Positions 48,458 to 56,937 of a DNA stretch of 64,000 nucleotides are shown here, in pieces; the first letter of the stretch is position 1; each line of letters opens with the position of its first letter. A program made the translations under genes and the position numbers. This DNA comes from Patescibacteria group bacterium (GTDB lineage: Bacteria > Patescibacteria > ABY1 > UBA10025 > JAHIVO01), in the NCBI GenBank assembly GCA_028718605.1, contig JAQULM010000003.1, forward strand, positions 91,725 to 155,724, in the 5' to 3' direction. The notes beneath the pieces are model-generated. The model was not told the DNA's origin and did no database searches. It worked only from the letters and a program-made list of their open reading frames with translations.

Positions 48458-48832
48458 CTATTTAGCATCGCTATTAACTATCTCATCCCCCACCCCAGTC
48501 AGGCTCTTTTTTCCATTCACTTCCTTCCTGATCACGATCAGCATTACGAAGAGCGCTATTGCCGGCACCAGGTAGGCCAGGTCAAACCAGCCCACCTGGT
48601 CGGTGATGGTGAGGACGATATTAATTCCGGCCATGATGATGGCGACCCACCAGGCCCAGCGGTATTTTTTATTGAGATAGTAGGTCAGGATAAAAAGGAC
48701 CACGGCGAACCCGAGCCCGTTGACGAAATAAAAAATCCGGTACACCTTACCGCCGAAAAGCCAGGTCACGGCGAACACCGCCCAAAATACAGAAGTCAGG
48801 TACATGAGGATGATTGTGGCGCGGAATTTCAT
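48458..48832 (-). CDS. Four-helix membrane protein, 124 aa
   Basis: Four hydrophobic segments (ATIILMYLTSVFWAVFAVTWLF, YFVNGLGFAVVLFILTYYL, AWWVAIIMAGINIVLTI, LAYLVPAIALFVMLIVI) with a short charged tail. No function is suggested by sequence. It ends 10 bases before the Schlafen-like gene, whose Shine-Dalgarno overlaps this gene's stop region, so the two may be co-expressed. Confidence 0.65.
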   Translation of the reverse strand: MKFRATIILMYLTSVFWAVFAVTWLFGGKVYRIFYFVNGLGFAVVLFILTYYLNKKYRWAWWVAIIMAGINIVLTITDQVGWFDLAYLVPAIALFVMLIVIRKEVNGKKSLTGVGDEIVNSDAK

Positions 48833-48864
48833 AATTTAGTAAACATGAAACTTTTTCGGCCGTC

Positions 48865-49290
48865 CTATGGGCGTAGCTTATACGACTCCCTCACCCACCC
48901 GAGTAGCTCAGTATCAATATCTTTCGCTGAACTGATGCGCAGGCAGTTTTTGAATGTCGTTTTGGACATTGGGACGCTCGCGAAAATGCGTTTGCTCTTG
49001 ATCGGGTGGCTGTGCCCGAGGCGCAGTTCCAACACGCCGTTGCGCTTGGGCAGGACGGCCATGAAGTCGCGGATGTGGTGCACGCGGATGCAGCACGGCA
49101 GGGCGTACACTTTCACCGGCCCGATTTTCTGGGTGATTGCCTTTTTCAATTGCGCGAACAGCTTTTCGGCCTCCTCTTTATTCCTGAAGTGGTTCTCCAC
49201 TGGATAAATCACGCAAGAGTGGGGGCGGTTTTCCCGGTCAAAGGTGCGGTGGCACTTGGGGCAGGTCCATATGGTAGTCATATGATCCAA
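48865..49290 (-). CDS. DUF5655-like protein with N-terminal zinc knuckle
   Basis: The 141 residues begin with IWTCPKCHRTFDRENRPHSC, a CxxC...HxC knuckle. The domain after it (YPVENHFRNKEEAEKLFAQL, GPVKVYALPCCIRVHHIRDFMAVLPKRNGVLELRLGH, SAKDIDTELLGWVRESY) matches DUF5655 in its conserved blocks as I recall them. Function unknown. TTG at 49290 has GGAG six bases upstream inside the end of the preceding gene; ATG at 49281 is the alternative. Confidence 0.65.
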   Translation of the reverse strand: MDHMTTIWTCPKCHRTFDRENRPHSCVIYPVENHFRNKEEAEKLFAQLKKAITQKIGPVKVYALPCCIRVHHIRDFMAVLPKRNGVLELRLGHSHPIKSKRIFASVPMSKTTFKNCLRISSAKDIDTELLGWVRESYKLRP

Positions 49291-50067
49291 TTATTGCTCC
49301 AGCGTGAAATAATGTACAGGGTCCAGGTAATCCGTGGGAAAATTGCAGTAGGTGGTGTTGGGCTGGCCGTCCTTGCACGTGCAGGGCGACTGCGCGCGCA
49401 CCTGCTTATCGATAATCATTTCCTGAACACTCGCGCCGGTAGCTGAATAGCCAGACAGGACGTTGCCGGAAAAATGGTTGAAAATAGAATCAATATTTTG
49501 GTAAAAATTTTCCGTTCTGGCTTTCAGTGAAATATCAAAGTCATCACCGCGCTCGCTGAATACGGCATACCCCAGCAGCTCCCCGGCCGTTACCTGCTGT
49601 CCCTCAACCATGCTCTCCAGATTTTTCACGTGGAATATGGTCAGCTGCCAGCTATCCGCTTCATTGGGAACGAGCGTCAGGTGGTTGCCCCGGCCAGAGT
49701 ATTCAATGCTCTCAATAACCCCGTCAAACGGCGAAAAAACGTTTACCTGGTTATCACTCGGGCTAAATTCTTCCTGCGGTACGAAATAGTGTTTCAAACT
49801 GCTGGACGCCTCCGGCTCGCCCTGGAGGCTGGTGGCGCCGTACCAGTGTCCGGCGCAGGAACGGAAGCGTGAAATGGCGAGGATTTGGGTAAGGTCGACC
49901 GGATTGGCGGTGATAAATTTGTCATCAGCCATTTCGGCTAGGTTGACAGTGTCCGGCTTGAATTTGTCTTTTAAAACAAAACCGACCGCCAGCACGGCGA
50001 TAAGTACGATCAATACCAAAACCCACCAGAAACGTTTGAAGAATGATTTTTTTGGCTGGGTGTCCAT
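49291..50067 (-). CDS. Membrane-anchored M23-like (degenerate) domain protein, 258 aa
   Basis: One N-terminal membrane helix (FWWVLVLIVLIAVLAVGFVL) and an exported domain. The blocks RSCAGHWYGATS, LKHYFVPQ, VFSPFDGVIESIEYSGRGNH, TIFHVKNL and GELLGYAVF follow the order of an M23/LytM beta barrel. The canonical HxxxD and HxH zinc ligands are not both present, so it is probably not an active peptidase. Cysteines CTCKDGQPNTTYC lie near the C-terminus. A 10-codon copy of its 5' end occurs at 50575-50607. Confidence 0.6.
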   Translation of the reverse strand: MDTQPKKSFFKRFWWVLVLIVLIAVLAVGFVLKDKFKPDTVNLAEMADDKFITANPVDLTQILAISRFRSCAGHWYGATSLQGEPEASSSLKHYFVPQEEFSPSDNQVNVFSPFDGVIESIEYSGRGNHLTLVPNEADSWQLTIFHVKNLESMVEGQQVTAGELLGYAVFSERGDDFDISLKARTENFYQNIDSIFNHFSGNVLSGYSATGASVQEMIIDKQVRAQSPCTCKDGQPNTTYCNFPTDYLDPVHYFTLEQ

Positions 50068-50089
50068 TGAATAAAATGTAAATTCATTT

Positions 50090-50536
50090 CTAAGATTTGA
50101 CTAACTCTCGTAACCTGTCTATAAAAGCTTTTTCCCACATTTTAAGCGCATACCAGTCATATAACGGCTTGGCGATGAACGCAAAAAACCTATTCCGTAT
50201 GTGCAACTGGTAACGGTAGTTAATTTTTGTGCCTTCCGGGACTTCCTCCAATAATAATTCTTCATGCCCCGTATGCCCCAAGGTATCATTCTGATTTTCC
50301 GAAATATAGCCCCTGCCTGGCAACAATCTCGTTTTCATTTTCACGGGAATCACCATGCCAAAAGACTTTGCTTTTGCATCAATATATAGTGTGTCCCCCT
50401 CCCGCTTTGTGATTTTGAGGGAATACGCAACCTTCGGAAAACGCTCAGGCATTTTTTCAAAATCGCTGACGATCCGGTATATTTTTTCTTTTGGAGCTTG
50501 CAGTATCCAGCTGCCTTTGAGTTCGATCTGTTTCAT
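50090..50536 (-). CDS. SRPBCC/START-like (polyketide cyclase-type) protein
   Basis: The 148 residues follow the helix-grip pattern: an N-terminal strand (GSWILQAPKEKIYRIVSDFEKMPERFP), central strands (KMKTRLLPGRGYISENQND) and a long C-terminal helix (YDWYALKMWEKAFIDRLREL). Such domains bind hydrophobic ligands. No catalytic residues can be assigned. First gene of the minus-strand run that ends at the Schlafen-like gene. Confidence 0.72.
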   Translation of the reverse strand: MKQIELKGSWILQAPKEKIYRIVSDFEKMPERFPKVAYSLKITKREGDTLYIDAKAKSFGMVIPVKMKTRLLPGRGYISENQNDTLGHTGHEELLLEEVPEGTKINYRYQLHIRNRFFAFIAKPLYDWYALKMWEKAFIDRLRELVKS

Positions 50537-50574
50537 TTATTTTTTAACTCAATGGTTAAACCAATGAATGAGAA

Positions 50575-50607
50575 TTATATTAGTAAATTCTTTGGTTGGG
50601 TGTCCAT
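50575..50607 (-). pseudogene. Ten-codon remnant of the M23-like gene start
   Basis: Reads MDTQPKNLLI then TAA. The first six codons match the start of the 49291-50067 protein (MDTQPK), suggesting a local duplication that was lost. Low complexity of evidence. Confidence 0.3.
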
Positions 50608-50700
50608 AAACGTGATGAGTTATTCGGTGCGATCGCATCGGAGGCAGGTGCATTGTTTTACAAATGAATGTAACGATTACCTTTTTACCGATCCGATTCC

Positions 50701-50843
50701 GCGCCGCCCCTCCACCGTCATCCTGAGCGAAACGAAGTGGAGTCGAAGGATCCCCTAGTAAAAAGTACCGAGATTCTTCGCCCCTGCCTATGGCCAGGGG
50801 CTCAGAATGACAAAGTAAGGGGTGATAAGTAACGGGGCGGCGC
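50701..50843. mobile_element. MITE-like element with 10-bp terminal inverted repeats
   Basis: GCGCCGCCCC (50701-50710) and GGGGCGGCGC (50834-50843) are perfect inverted repeats. Inside, GTCATCCTGAGC (50718-50729) and GCTCAGAATGAC near 50799-50810 form a second imperfect pair. This is the widely dispersed GTCATTCTGAGC...GAGTCGAAGGATC type of repeat. No ORF is present. The remaining bases to 50919 hold another such segment (50848-50883) and a CTTTTCT/AGAAAAG hairpin. Confidence 0.6.
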
Positions 50844-50919
50844 TTCCCTTCGACTCCACCCTTTCGGGCTCCGCTCAGGGCATGCTTTTCTGTGCGTAAA
50901 GAAAAGTGGACGAAACACG

Positions 50920-51600
50920 TTACTTTTTCCCGATAACTACCACGTACTCCCCCCGCGGTTCTTCACCGAGAATTTTCTGCGCCACATCGGACAACGTCCC
51001 CGCATAGAGCGTTTCGAACTTCTTGGTGAGTTCCCGGCACACCACTACCTGCCGGTCGGGCGCGCACCGTTCCTGCAACTGCTCCATCGCTTTTTTAATG
51101 CGGTAGGGCGATTCGTAAAAAATCACGGTGCGCTTGCACGCCGCGACCTCGTCGAACAATTTATTCCTCCCCTTCTTGTGCGGCAGGAACCCGAGGAATA
51201 GGAACTCATCAGTAGGCAGCCCGGCAACCGACGCTGCTGCCGTCAGCGCGGACGCGCCAGGGATCGGGCTTATAGTAACGCCATCCCCGAACTCCTCGCG
51301 TACTCTTCGTACTAACCGACCGCCCGGATCGGAAATCGTGGGGGTGCCGCTGTCACTGACCAGTGCCAATGATTTGCCCTGGCGGAGCAGGCCAAATATC
51401 GCTTCCGTTTTTTCTTCGTTTGAATGCTGGTGGTAGCTCTGCAGCGGCTTCTTGATGTTGAAATGGTTGAGGAGCTGGAGCGTGTGCCTGGTGTCCTCGC
51501 ACAGGATAACGTCAACAGCACCCAATACGCGCAATGCGCGCTGGGTCATGTCTTCCAGGTTGCCGATCGGCGTTGCGACGATGTACAGTGTGGCTGCCAT
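50920..51600 (-). CDS. rsmI: 16S rRNA (cytidine1402-2'-O)-methyltransferase
   Basis: SAM-dependent ribose methyltransferase of 226 aa. It begins MAATLYIVATPIGNLEDMTQRAL and contains EDTRHTLQLLNHF, ALVSDSGTPTISDPGGRLV, GASALTAAASVAGLPTDEFLFLGFLP and ESPYRIKKAMEQL, all hallmarks of RsmI. The start at 51600 is set by homology. The ATG lies six bases after TATAAT with TGG in front, so the message is probably leaderless. Confidence 0.95.
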   Translation of the reverse strand: MAATLYIVATPIGNLEDMTQRALRVLGAVDVILCEDTRHTLQLLNHFNIKKPLQSYHQHSNEEKTEAIFGLLRQGKSLALVSDSGTPTISDPGGRLVRRVREEFGDGVTISPIPGASALTAAASVAGLPTDEFLFLGFLPHKKGRNKLFDEVAACKRTVIFYESPYRIKKAMEQLQERCAPDRQVVVCRELTKKFETLYAGTLSDVAQKILGEEPRGEYVVVIGKK

Positions 51601-51606
51601 ATCTGG

Positions 51607-51615
51607 ATTATACCA
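51607..51615 (-). promoter_or_regulatory. Extended -10 promoter of rsmI (predicted leaderless)
   Basis: Minus-strand TGG-TATAAT, six bases, then ATG. Confidence 0.65.
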
Positions 51616-51690
51616 CGCTGCGGGAATATGGGGAGAGAACAACCTGCGTATGCATACCCGAACAAACATATCGCGTTCCTCAATAGTACC

Positions 51691-51719
51691 TTGACCGGGT
51701 AACACAATGCGGCTATACT
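51691..51719 (+). promoter_or_regulatory. Promoter of rpsU
   Basis: TTGACC (51691-51696), a 17-base spacer and TATACT (51714-51719). Confidence 0.7.
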
Positions 51720-51764
51720 CATCCAATAACATCGTTCACGTTTTAACAAAAGGGAGAGTGGCAC

Positions 51765-52097
51765 ATGTACCACCAGTTCGGTGCAGGTCCATCCTATTCC
51801 AGCATCTTTCGAGGGTATTCCTCCATATATGTAGCGTACCGGCAGCCTCCGCCGATCAGGTCTCGGCGACCGGCACATGTATGCGTCAGGGTGCGCGATG
51901 ACGAAACGCTCGATAAGGCGCTGCGCCGCTTCACCAGGGAGTGCGAGAAGGAAGGCCTCTTCGGCGAAATGAGGCGCCACCGGCAGTACATCTCGCCATC
52001 GGACGAACGCAAGTACCGGAAACGGCGCAACGAACGGCGCCGCCGGAAAGAGGCGCGCCTCGCCGAACAGGGGCAGCCATCAGGATGGGCCGTATGA
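51765..52097 (+). CDS. rpsU: Ribosomal protein bS21 with N-terminal extension
   Basis: Residues from about 39 (VCVRVRDDETLDKALRRFTRECEKEG) to the basic tail (KYRKRRNERRRRKEARL) are bS21, a small-subunit protein near the platform. The 110-residue frame begins about 38 residues earlier with MYHQFGAGPSYSSIFRGYSS, an aromatic and Arg-rich stretch not usual in bS21. GGGAG stands nine bases before that ATG and no good internal start exists, so the extension is probably translated. Monocistronic with promoter and terminator. Confidence 0.88.
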   Translation: MYHQFGAGPSYSSIFRGYSSIYVAYRQPPPIRSRRPAHVCVRVRDDETLDKALRRFTRECEKEGLFGEMRRHRQYISPSDERKYRKRRNERRRRKEARLAEQGQPSGWAV

Positions 52098-52108
52098 AAC
52101 AACAACAG

Positions 52109-52145
52109 GGCAGGGCCAGGAATTGGCACTGCCTTGTTTTTATTA
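52109..52145 (+). terminator. Intrinsic terminator of rpsU
   Basis: GGCAG-G-GCCA (52109-52118) pairs with TGGC-A-CTGCC (52124-52133). TTGTTTTTATT follows. Confidence 0.85.
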
Positions 52146-52171
52146 TTTGAAAAAAAGATGGAAGCGCGCGG

Positions 52172-53230
52172 TTACGGTTCCAGCGTATTGTGCTCCTCTT
52201 CCTTCAGCGCCATAAAATCTTCCGCAAACGCCTTGATAATAAGCGCGAATGGCACGGCGAGCATGATACCAACAACTCCGGCAAGTTTCGCGCCAACCAG
52301 CATCACGATAATCACGACCAGCGGATTCAGGCCGACTGTCTTTTCCATTACTTTCGGGACTAAGAGATGGTTTTCAAGCTGTTGGATAACGACGTACCAG
52401 GCAATGACGAGCACTGCTTTGAGGAAGCTGCCTGCAGTGAGGGCGATAAACACGGCGGGTACCGCACCGAGGAACGGGCCAAGGTACGGAATAAACTCAG
52501 TCAAGCCTGCCCATAAACCGAGAACCAGCGAAAACTTGACGCCCAGGATCCGCAGCCCAATAAACGCGAGCACGCCGATAATCAAGCACAGTATGAGCTG
52601 CCCGCGGAGCCACAAACGCAACCGCTCCTGCGCGCGGTTCATGAGCTGGAACACGTACGGCTGGTACTTCGCCGGCGTCAATGAACGGATAAATTTCTTG
52701 AGGGCGTTTTCCTCCAGCAACATATAGAATGTGATGACGACAATGCCGATAAAGGAAAGGAAGCCGCCAAACACGCTCGCAACCGCATTAAATACGCCTG
52801 CGGTTGTTTGGCCCATATTTGCCTGCAGTGACTGGAGCGCCGCCTGCAGATTATTAAGCAAACCCTGCTGCATGGAATATTCGCGGAACCGCGTAAAATC
52901 CGCGAGAATCCTATTGTAATATACGGGAAAATTCTTGGTAATTTCGCTGATTTCATTCGCGATCGGAGGTATCATCAGCACCAGGACGATGATAAACGAA
53001 CCGAAAAAAGCAAGGTAGATAAAAGCGGTCGCAAGAATGCGCGGAACCCGCCGGCGCTGCAGGGCGTTGATCCACGGATTGAGCGCGGTTGCGATGATGA
53101 TGGACACGATCAGAATCAGGACGACGTCCCGTAAAAGGTACAACAGCGCCAACAGGCCGGCGATCAAAATCACCTTCAAGATCGTCTTGGTCGAAATATT
53201 TATTGTCAGCTGGCGACCGCTTGGTTCCAT
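52172..53230 (-). CDS. AI-2E family transporter (PerM/UPF0118 permease)
   Basis: 352 residues with about eight membrane helices in the family's layout. The N-terminal pair (VILIAGLLALLYLLRDVVLILIVSIIIATAL) is followed by NPWINALQRRRVPRILATAFIYL and an amphipathic stretch. The C-terminal block includes GLTEFIPYLGPFLGAVPAVFIAL and NHLLVPKVMEKTVGLNPLVVIIVMLVGAKLAG. Members export signals or act as sodium/proton antiporters, and the substrate is not deducible. Confidence 0.88.
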   Translation of the reverse strand: MEPSGRQLTINISTKTILKVILIAGLLALLYLLRDVVLILIVSIIIATALNPWINALQRRRVPRILATAFIYLAFFGSFIIVLVLMIPPIANEISEITKNFPVYYNRILADFTRFREYSMQQGLLNNLQAALQSLQANMGQTTAGVFNAVASVFGGFLSFIGIVVITFYMLLEENALKKFIRSLTPAKYQPYVFQLMNRAQERLRLWLRGQLILCLIIGVLAFIGLRILGVKFSLVLGLWAGLTEFIPYLGPFLGAVPAVFIALTAGSFLKAVLVIAWYVVIQQLENHLLVPKVMEKTVGLNPLVVIIVMLVGAKLAGVVGIMLAVPFALIIKAFAEDFMALKEEEHNTLEP

Positions 53231-53262
53231 AAAACTTTAAAACTATGCTTACTACAAGTATA

Positions 53263-54537
53263 CTACAACCGCGGTAAACGCAGAAGCCGCCGGAATTCAG
53301 CCCGGTTCCGGTACGGGCCAATAAGTGCGAGATTCAGGCGCTCGGTCCGGAATAGGTCACGTGCCGCTCGCTGTACGTCACGCAAAGTAATTTTTTCGAG
53401 GCGTGCGATCTGCTGGGCTGGAGTGAGGATTGTATCCCGCAGCAATTCCTGTTTCGCAAGCCAGGACGCAACACTATCCGACGCTTCCAGCTGCAGCACC
53501 AGCCGCCCTTTGAGATAGTCTTTTGCCTTGCGCAATTCGTGTTTCGTGACGCCGTTCGTCCGGGCATCGCCTAATACTTCAAGAATTGCGCTGATCGCCA
53601 TGCGGAGCCTGGTTTTGTCCAGCCCTGCTTGTACGACGAACGTCCCGGTGTCCTGGTACACGCCAACGCTGGATGCGACAAAATAACACAAGCCCTTCTT
53701 TTCGCGGATTTCCATGAACAGGCGCGAACTCATGTTTCCCCCGAGGATTGTGCTCAGAAGATAGAGCGCATACTGCCGCGGGTCTGCATTGGAGTACGCC
53801 GGAAAACCAAGCGCGAGCTGGACCTGCTCTGTCTCTTTGAATTTCAGTGCGACATGCGGCCGCTGCTGACGCCCATGCACTTTCTTGAAACCGCTCGGAT
53901 TGTGGCGCACCGGTTGCTGGTTGAAATACTTCTTAATGAGATCCAGAATATGCGAATCAATCCGCCCCGCAACCGCTACGAGTGCGTTTCCCGGACGGTA
54001 GTGCCGCCGATAGTATCGCAGGAGGTCGGCGCGCCGCACATTCCGTATCACCTTCTTAGGGCCGGCGATATTCCACCCGAGCGGGCAGTCGCCGAATACC
54101 GTCTGCTCAAACAGATCGTCAATGTACATGAGCGGGTTATCTTCGTACATATTGATCTCTTCGATAATGACGCCCCGTTCCCGCTCCATCTCGGCCGGAT
54201 CAAGCTTGGAATGGAATACGATATCGGAAAGCATATCGAGCGCGAGTTCGACTTTCTCGTAATCTGTTTTAATATAATAGCCCGTATGGTCTTTTGCCGT
54301 AAATGCATTGTACTCTGCGCCCACGCCGTCCAGCTCACGTGAAATCTGGAGTTTCGATGGGCGCTTGGCGGTGCCTTTGAACATCAGGTGCTCAACAAAA
54401 TGCGACGCTCCGCTAATGTGGCGCGTCTCGTACCGCGAACCGACTTTTATTAAAACCAAAACGGTCACCGCCTTGGTCTCCGCCAGCGGCGATAGGATGA
54501 CCCGTATGCCATTTTTTAATTTAATTTTTTTAAACAT
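53263..54537 (-). CDS. M16 family zinc peptidase (pitrilysin/processing-peptidase-like)
   Basis: 424 residues. The inverted zinc motif is SHFVEHLMFKGT (HxxEH), with the distal Glu in RERGVIIEEINMYEDNP. The C-terminal inactive-like domain has LGGNMSSRLFMEIREKKGLCYFVAS, the usual R...Y block. Such proteins degrade peptides or process precursors in the cytoplasm. There is no signal peptide. Its start follows the end of the 54573 gene by 35 bases. Confidence 0.9.
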   Translation of the reverse strand: MFKKIKLKNGIRVILSPLAETKAVTVLVLIKVGSRYETRHISGASHFVEHLMFKGTAKRPSKLQISRELDGVGAEYNAFTAKDHTGYYIKTDYEKVELALDMLSDIVFHSKLDPAEMERERGVIIEEINMYEDNPLMYIDDLFEQTVFGDCPLGWNIAGPKKVIRNVRRADLLRYYRRHYRPGNALVAVAGRIDSHILDLIKKYFNQQPVRHNPSGFKKVHGRQQRPHVALKFKETEQVQLALGFPAYSNADPRQYALYLLSTILGGNMSSRLFMEIREKKGLCYFVASSVGVYQDTGTFVVQAGLDKTRLRMAISAILEVLGDARTNGVTKHELRKAKDYLKGRLVLQLEASDSVASWLAKQELLRDTILTPAQQIARLEKITLRDVQRAARDLFRTERLNLALIGPYRNRAEFRRLLRLPRL

Positions 54538-54572
54538 AAACGAAAAAATCGATAGCCACTCGTGCCTGGCAG

Positions 54573-55469
54573 TTACCGTGCCGGCTCGACAACATCGTAC
54601 TGTATAACGATGAACGTTTCATATCCGTTGTCAACCTGATGCGTACTTGAATGCAATTCGCGGCCACCACGAATGCGGACTGAACTGTTCGCCTGAACGC
54701 CGCTCTCCGTGCGCGTTTCAGTTCGGAAAATGTTTGCTGCGAGCCCGGCTGCGTTTAAATCAGCTTTGTCGTATGCCACCTGGCGGTCACTGCTTCTGGC
54801 TGACGCAACGGCAATAATCTTGCCGCCGCGCTGGAACACTTTTCCTGCGTTACCCTGCAACCACCCATACGAATACTCAACGCTGTCGGGAAACGCCTCA
54901 AGCTGCGCCAGGGCAGCTTGGTGTTCTGCCGACAGTGGCTTGATCTCGGGTTTATCGGGAGCCGGCTGATGTTCGTTTGCAGTCGGCTGAGCTGGCTCAC
55001 CGTCTCCTTCGCCAAGGAGCGACTTCTTGAAAACGCCGAATAATCCGTCTAAATCTTCGTCAAAATCTTTGACGGTGCCGCCCTTCTTCACCGTTGAAGC
55101 GGCAAATTCGTTCCCTTTCTTCTGGAACAAATCAATGACTTCGACCGGTAAACTTTCGCCGGTTGCGGAAAAATATACGGAATCGAGTTCAGCGACTTTG
55201 TTGTTAGTGTGTTGCCACATCTCCCTGAGCTGATGTTGCTGTTCCTCGGTCCAATCCTGGTCTTTCTGCTCAGTTTTGGGCTGATCAGGTTCGGCAACCG
55301 CGCGTTCTGCTATGGCACCGGTTCCGAATGCCGTGCCTGCCACGATCGCACCCACTTTCAGTGCGTACCGCAGCCGGTCAACCAACCCGCGCGACTTTGC
55401 TTTTTTTGACTCCTTTGCGTCTTCGGCTTCTCCCCCCATGTCCGGCCGATATCGTTCTCCCATATTCAT
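54573..55469 (-). CDS. Predicted anchored protein with possible LPP20-like C-terminal domain, 298 aa
   Basis: A charged N-terminus (EDAKESKKAKSRGLVDRLRY) is followed by a small-residue helix (GAIVAGTAFGTGAIAERAVA), a signal or anchor. Acidic low-complexity linkers come next. The C-terminal domain (GKIIAVASARSSDRQVAYDKADLNAAGLAANIF to YETFIVIQYDVVEPAR) recalls the LPP20 or stimulus-type alpha/beta domain, which is only a guess. ATG 55469 was chosen because upstream codons fall in the GlyRS stop region. Function unknown. Confidence 0.6.
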   Translation of the reverse strand: MNMGERYRPDMGGEAEDAKESKKAKSRGLVDRLRYALKVGAIVAGTAFGTGAIAERAVAEPDQPKTEQKDQDWTEEQQHQLREMWQHTNNKVAELDSVYFSATGESLPVEVIDLFQKKGNEFAASTVKKGGTVKDFDEDLDGLFGVFKKSLLGEGDGEPAQPTANEHQPAPDKPEIKPLSAEHQAALAQLEAFPDSVEYSYGWLQGNAGKVFQRGGKIIAVASARSSDRQVAYDKADLNAAGLAANIFRTETRTESGVQANSSVRIRGGRELHSSTHQVDNGYETFIVIQYDVVEPAR

Positions 55470-55485
55470 TTTATTCGTTGTATTT

Positions 55486-56826
55486 TTAACGAAACCGCTC
55501 CCCAAGATACGCAGTTATCTCTGCAATTGCCACCCGCTCCTGCTTCATCGTATCGCGGTCGCGAACGGTTACCTTTTTGTCTTCCAAACTGTCGAAATCA
55601 ACGGTAATGCAGTACGGCGTCCCGATTTCGTCCTGCCTCCGGTACCGCCTGCCGATTGACGCGACATCGTCGTAATCGACCATGAAGTGCTTTTTCAGTT
55701 CGTGGTACAACTCTTTTGCCGGCCCGCTTAATTGTTCCTTTTTCGACAAGGGCAACACCGCAGCTTTGTACGGCGCCAGGTCTTTGTGCAGCCGCAAGAC
55801 CGTCTCAACTTCCTTGTTGCTCTCTGTCGTCGTTGTCCGGCCGCCCTTCACCTCATCGTACGCGTCGAGGAGGAACGCAAGTGCTGCGCGATCAACGCCA
55901 GCTGACGGCTCGATTACGAATGGCACAAACTCCGACTTGGCCACATCGTCTTTGTACATAAAACCGTGCGCTTTCAAATCAAAATCCGTACGGTTCGCGA
56001 TGCCCATGAGCTCTGCCCAGCCCTTTTCGAAACCGAACTTGTATTCGATATCGATAGTCTCCTTCGCGTAATGCGCCAATTCCTCTTCCTTCTGCTCATA
56101 TTTGCGCAGATTCTCTTTTTTCAGGCCCAAATCCAAAAACCACTGGTAACTTTCTTCAACCCATTTCTTAAACCACGTGCCGTCGTCTTTGGGATGTATG
56201 AAATACTCCAGCTCCATCATCTCAAACTCGCGTGAACGGAATATGAAATTCCCCGGCGTGATCTCATTGCGGAACGCCTTGCCAATTTGCGCGATGCCAA
56301 ATGGCAACTTCAGGCGCAGTGCCTGCCGGACCGTGTCAAAGTCAACAAAAATGTTCTGCGCCGTCTCCGGCCGTAGGTACGCAACAGCCGACGACTCCTC
56401 GACCGGCCCGATGTAGGTCCTGAGCATTGTATTAAAATCTCTAGCAGGAGAAAAATTTTTACTGTTGCAGTATGGGCAGGCTAATGTGGCAGCTCCGTCT
56501 GCCGCTGCAAAGTCTGACTCTTTGAACCGCCGGTTACAATTCTTACATTCAATTAACTTGTCGGAGAAGCCCTCGATGTGCCCGCTCTTCTGCCATACGG
56601 CAGAATTTGTAATAATCGCCGAGTCTAAACCAACCACATCATCGCGCTGCTGGACAAACCGCTTCCACCACGCCTTCTTGATATTGTTTTTTAACTCAAC
56701 GCCCAAAGGGCCGAAATCCCAGAATCCCTGCAAGCCGCCGTACTTCTCGGCGGACGGAAAAATAAATCCCCTGCGCTTGCACAGGGAAATAAGCTTATCC
56801 ATAGTGCTTGTTTGGTCCATAGGCAT
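55486..56826 (-). CDS. glyS: Glycyl-tRNA synthetase, alpha2 type
   Basis: Single-chain class II synthetase of 446 aa, as in Gram-positives, archaea and this radiation. Motif 1 lies around GGLQGFWDFGPLGVELKNNI, then YLRPETAQNIFVDF, motif 2 GKAFRNEITPGNFIFRSREFEMMELEYF, motif 3 PFVIEPSAGVDRAALAFLLDAY and the anticodon-binding domain at the end. A zinc-type cluster CKNCNRRF...CPYCNSK is present. ATG 56826 follows an extended -10 box by six bases. Confidence 0.96.
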   Translation of the reverse strand: MPMDQTSTMDKLISLCKRRGFIFPSAEKYGGLQGFWDFGPLGVELKNNIKKAWWKRFVQQRDDVVGLDSAIITNSAVWQKSGHIEGFSDKLIECKNCNRRFKESDFAAADGAATLACPYCNSKNFSPARDFNTMLRTYIGPVEESSAVAYLRPETAQNIFVDFDTVRQALRLKLPFGIAQIGKAFRNEITPGNFIFRSREFEMMELEYFIHPKDDGTWFKKWVEESYQWFLDLGLKKENLRKYEQKEEELAHYAKETIDIEYKFGFEKGWAELMGIANRTDFDLKAHGFMYKDDVAKSEFVPFVIEPSAGVDRAALAFLLDAYDEVKGGRTTTTESNKEVETVLRLHKDLAPYKAAVLPLSKKEQLSGPAKELYHELKKHFMVDYDDVASIGRRYRRQDEIGTPYCITVDFDSLEDKKVTVRDRDTMKQERVAIAEITAYLGERFR

Positions 56827-56832
56827 GCCACT

Positions 56833-56841
56833 AGTATAGCA
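56833..56841 (-). promoter_or_regulatory. Extended -10 promoter of glyS (predicted leaderless)
   Basis: Minus-strand TGC-TATACT, six bases, then ATG. Confidence 0.65.
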
Positions 56842-56874
56842 CTTTTCTCCTCGGGGTTTAAACGTGCAAAACCA

Positions 56875-56903
56875 TTGATTTTATTCGGTATTAATGGTAT
56901 ACT
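56875..56903 (+). promoter_or_regulatory. Promoter of the pilin-like gene
   Basis: TTGATT (56875-56880), a 17-base spacer and TATACT (56898-56903). The leader is about 30 bases with no clear Shine-Dalgarno. Confidence 0.65.
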
Positions 56904-56937
56904 GGGAACGTTACCATTCATTCACACCATCACAACT

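Noticed and set aside
49291..50067. Active M23 peptidase
   Set aside because: The order of beta-barrel blocks fits, but the HxxxD and HxH zinc ligands are not both visible, so only an M23-like fold is claimed.
51546..51980. Minus-strand frame of 144 codons across the rsmI start and the rpsU gene
   Set aside because: It is antisense to bS21 and out of frame with RsmI, with no supporting signals.
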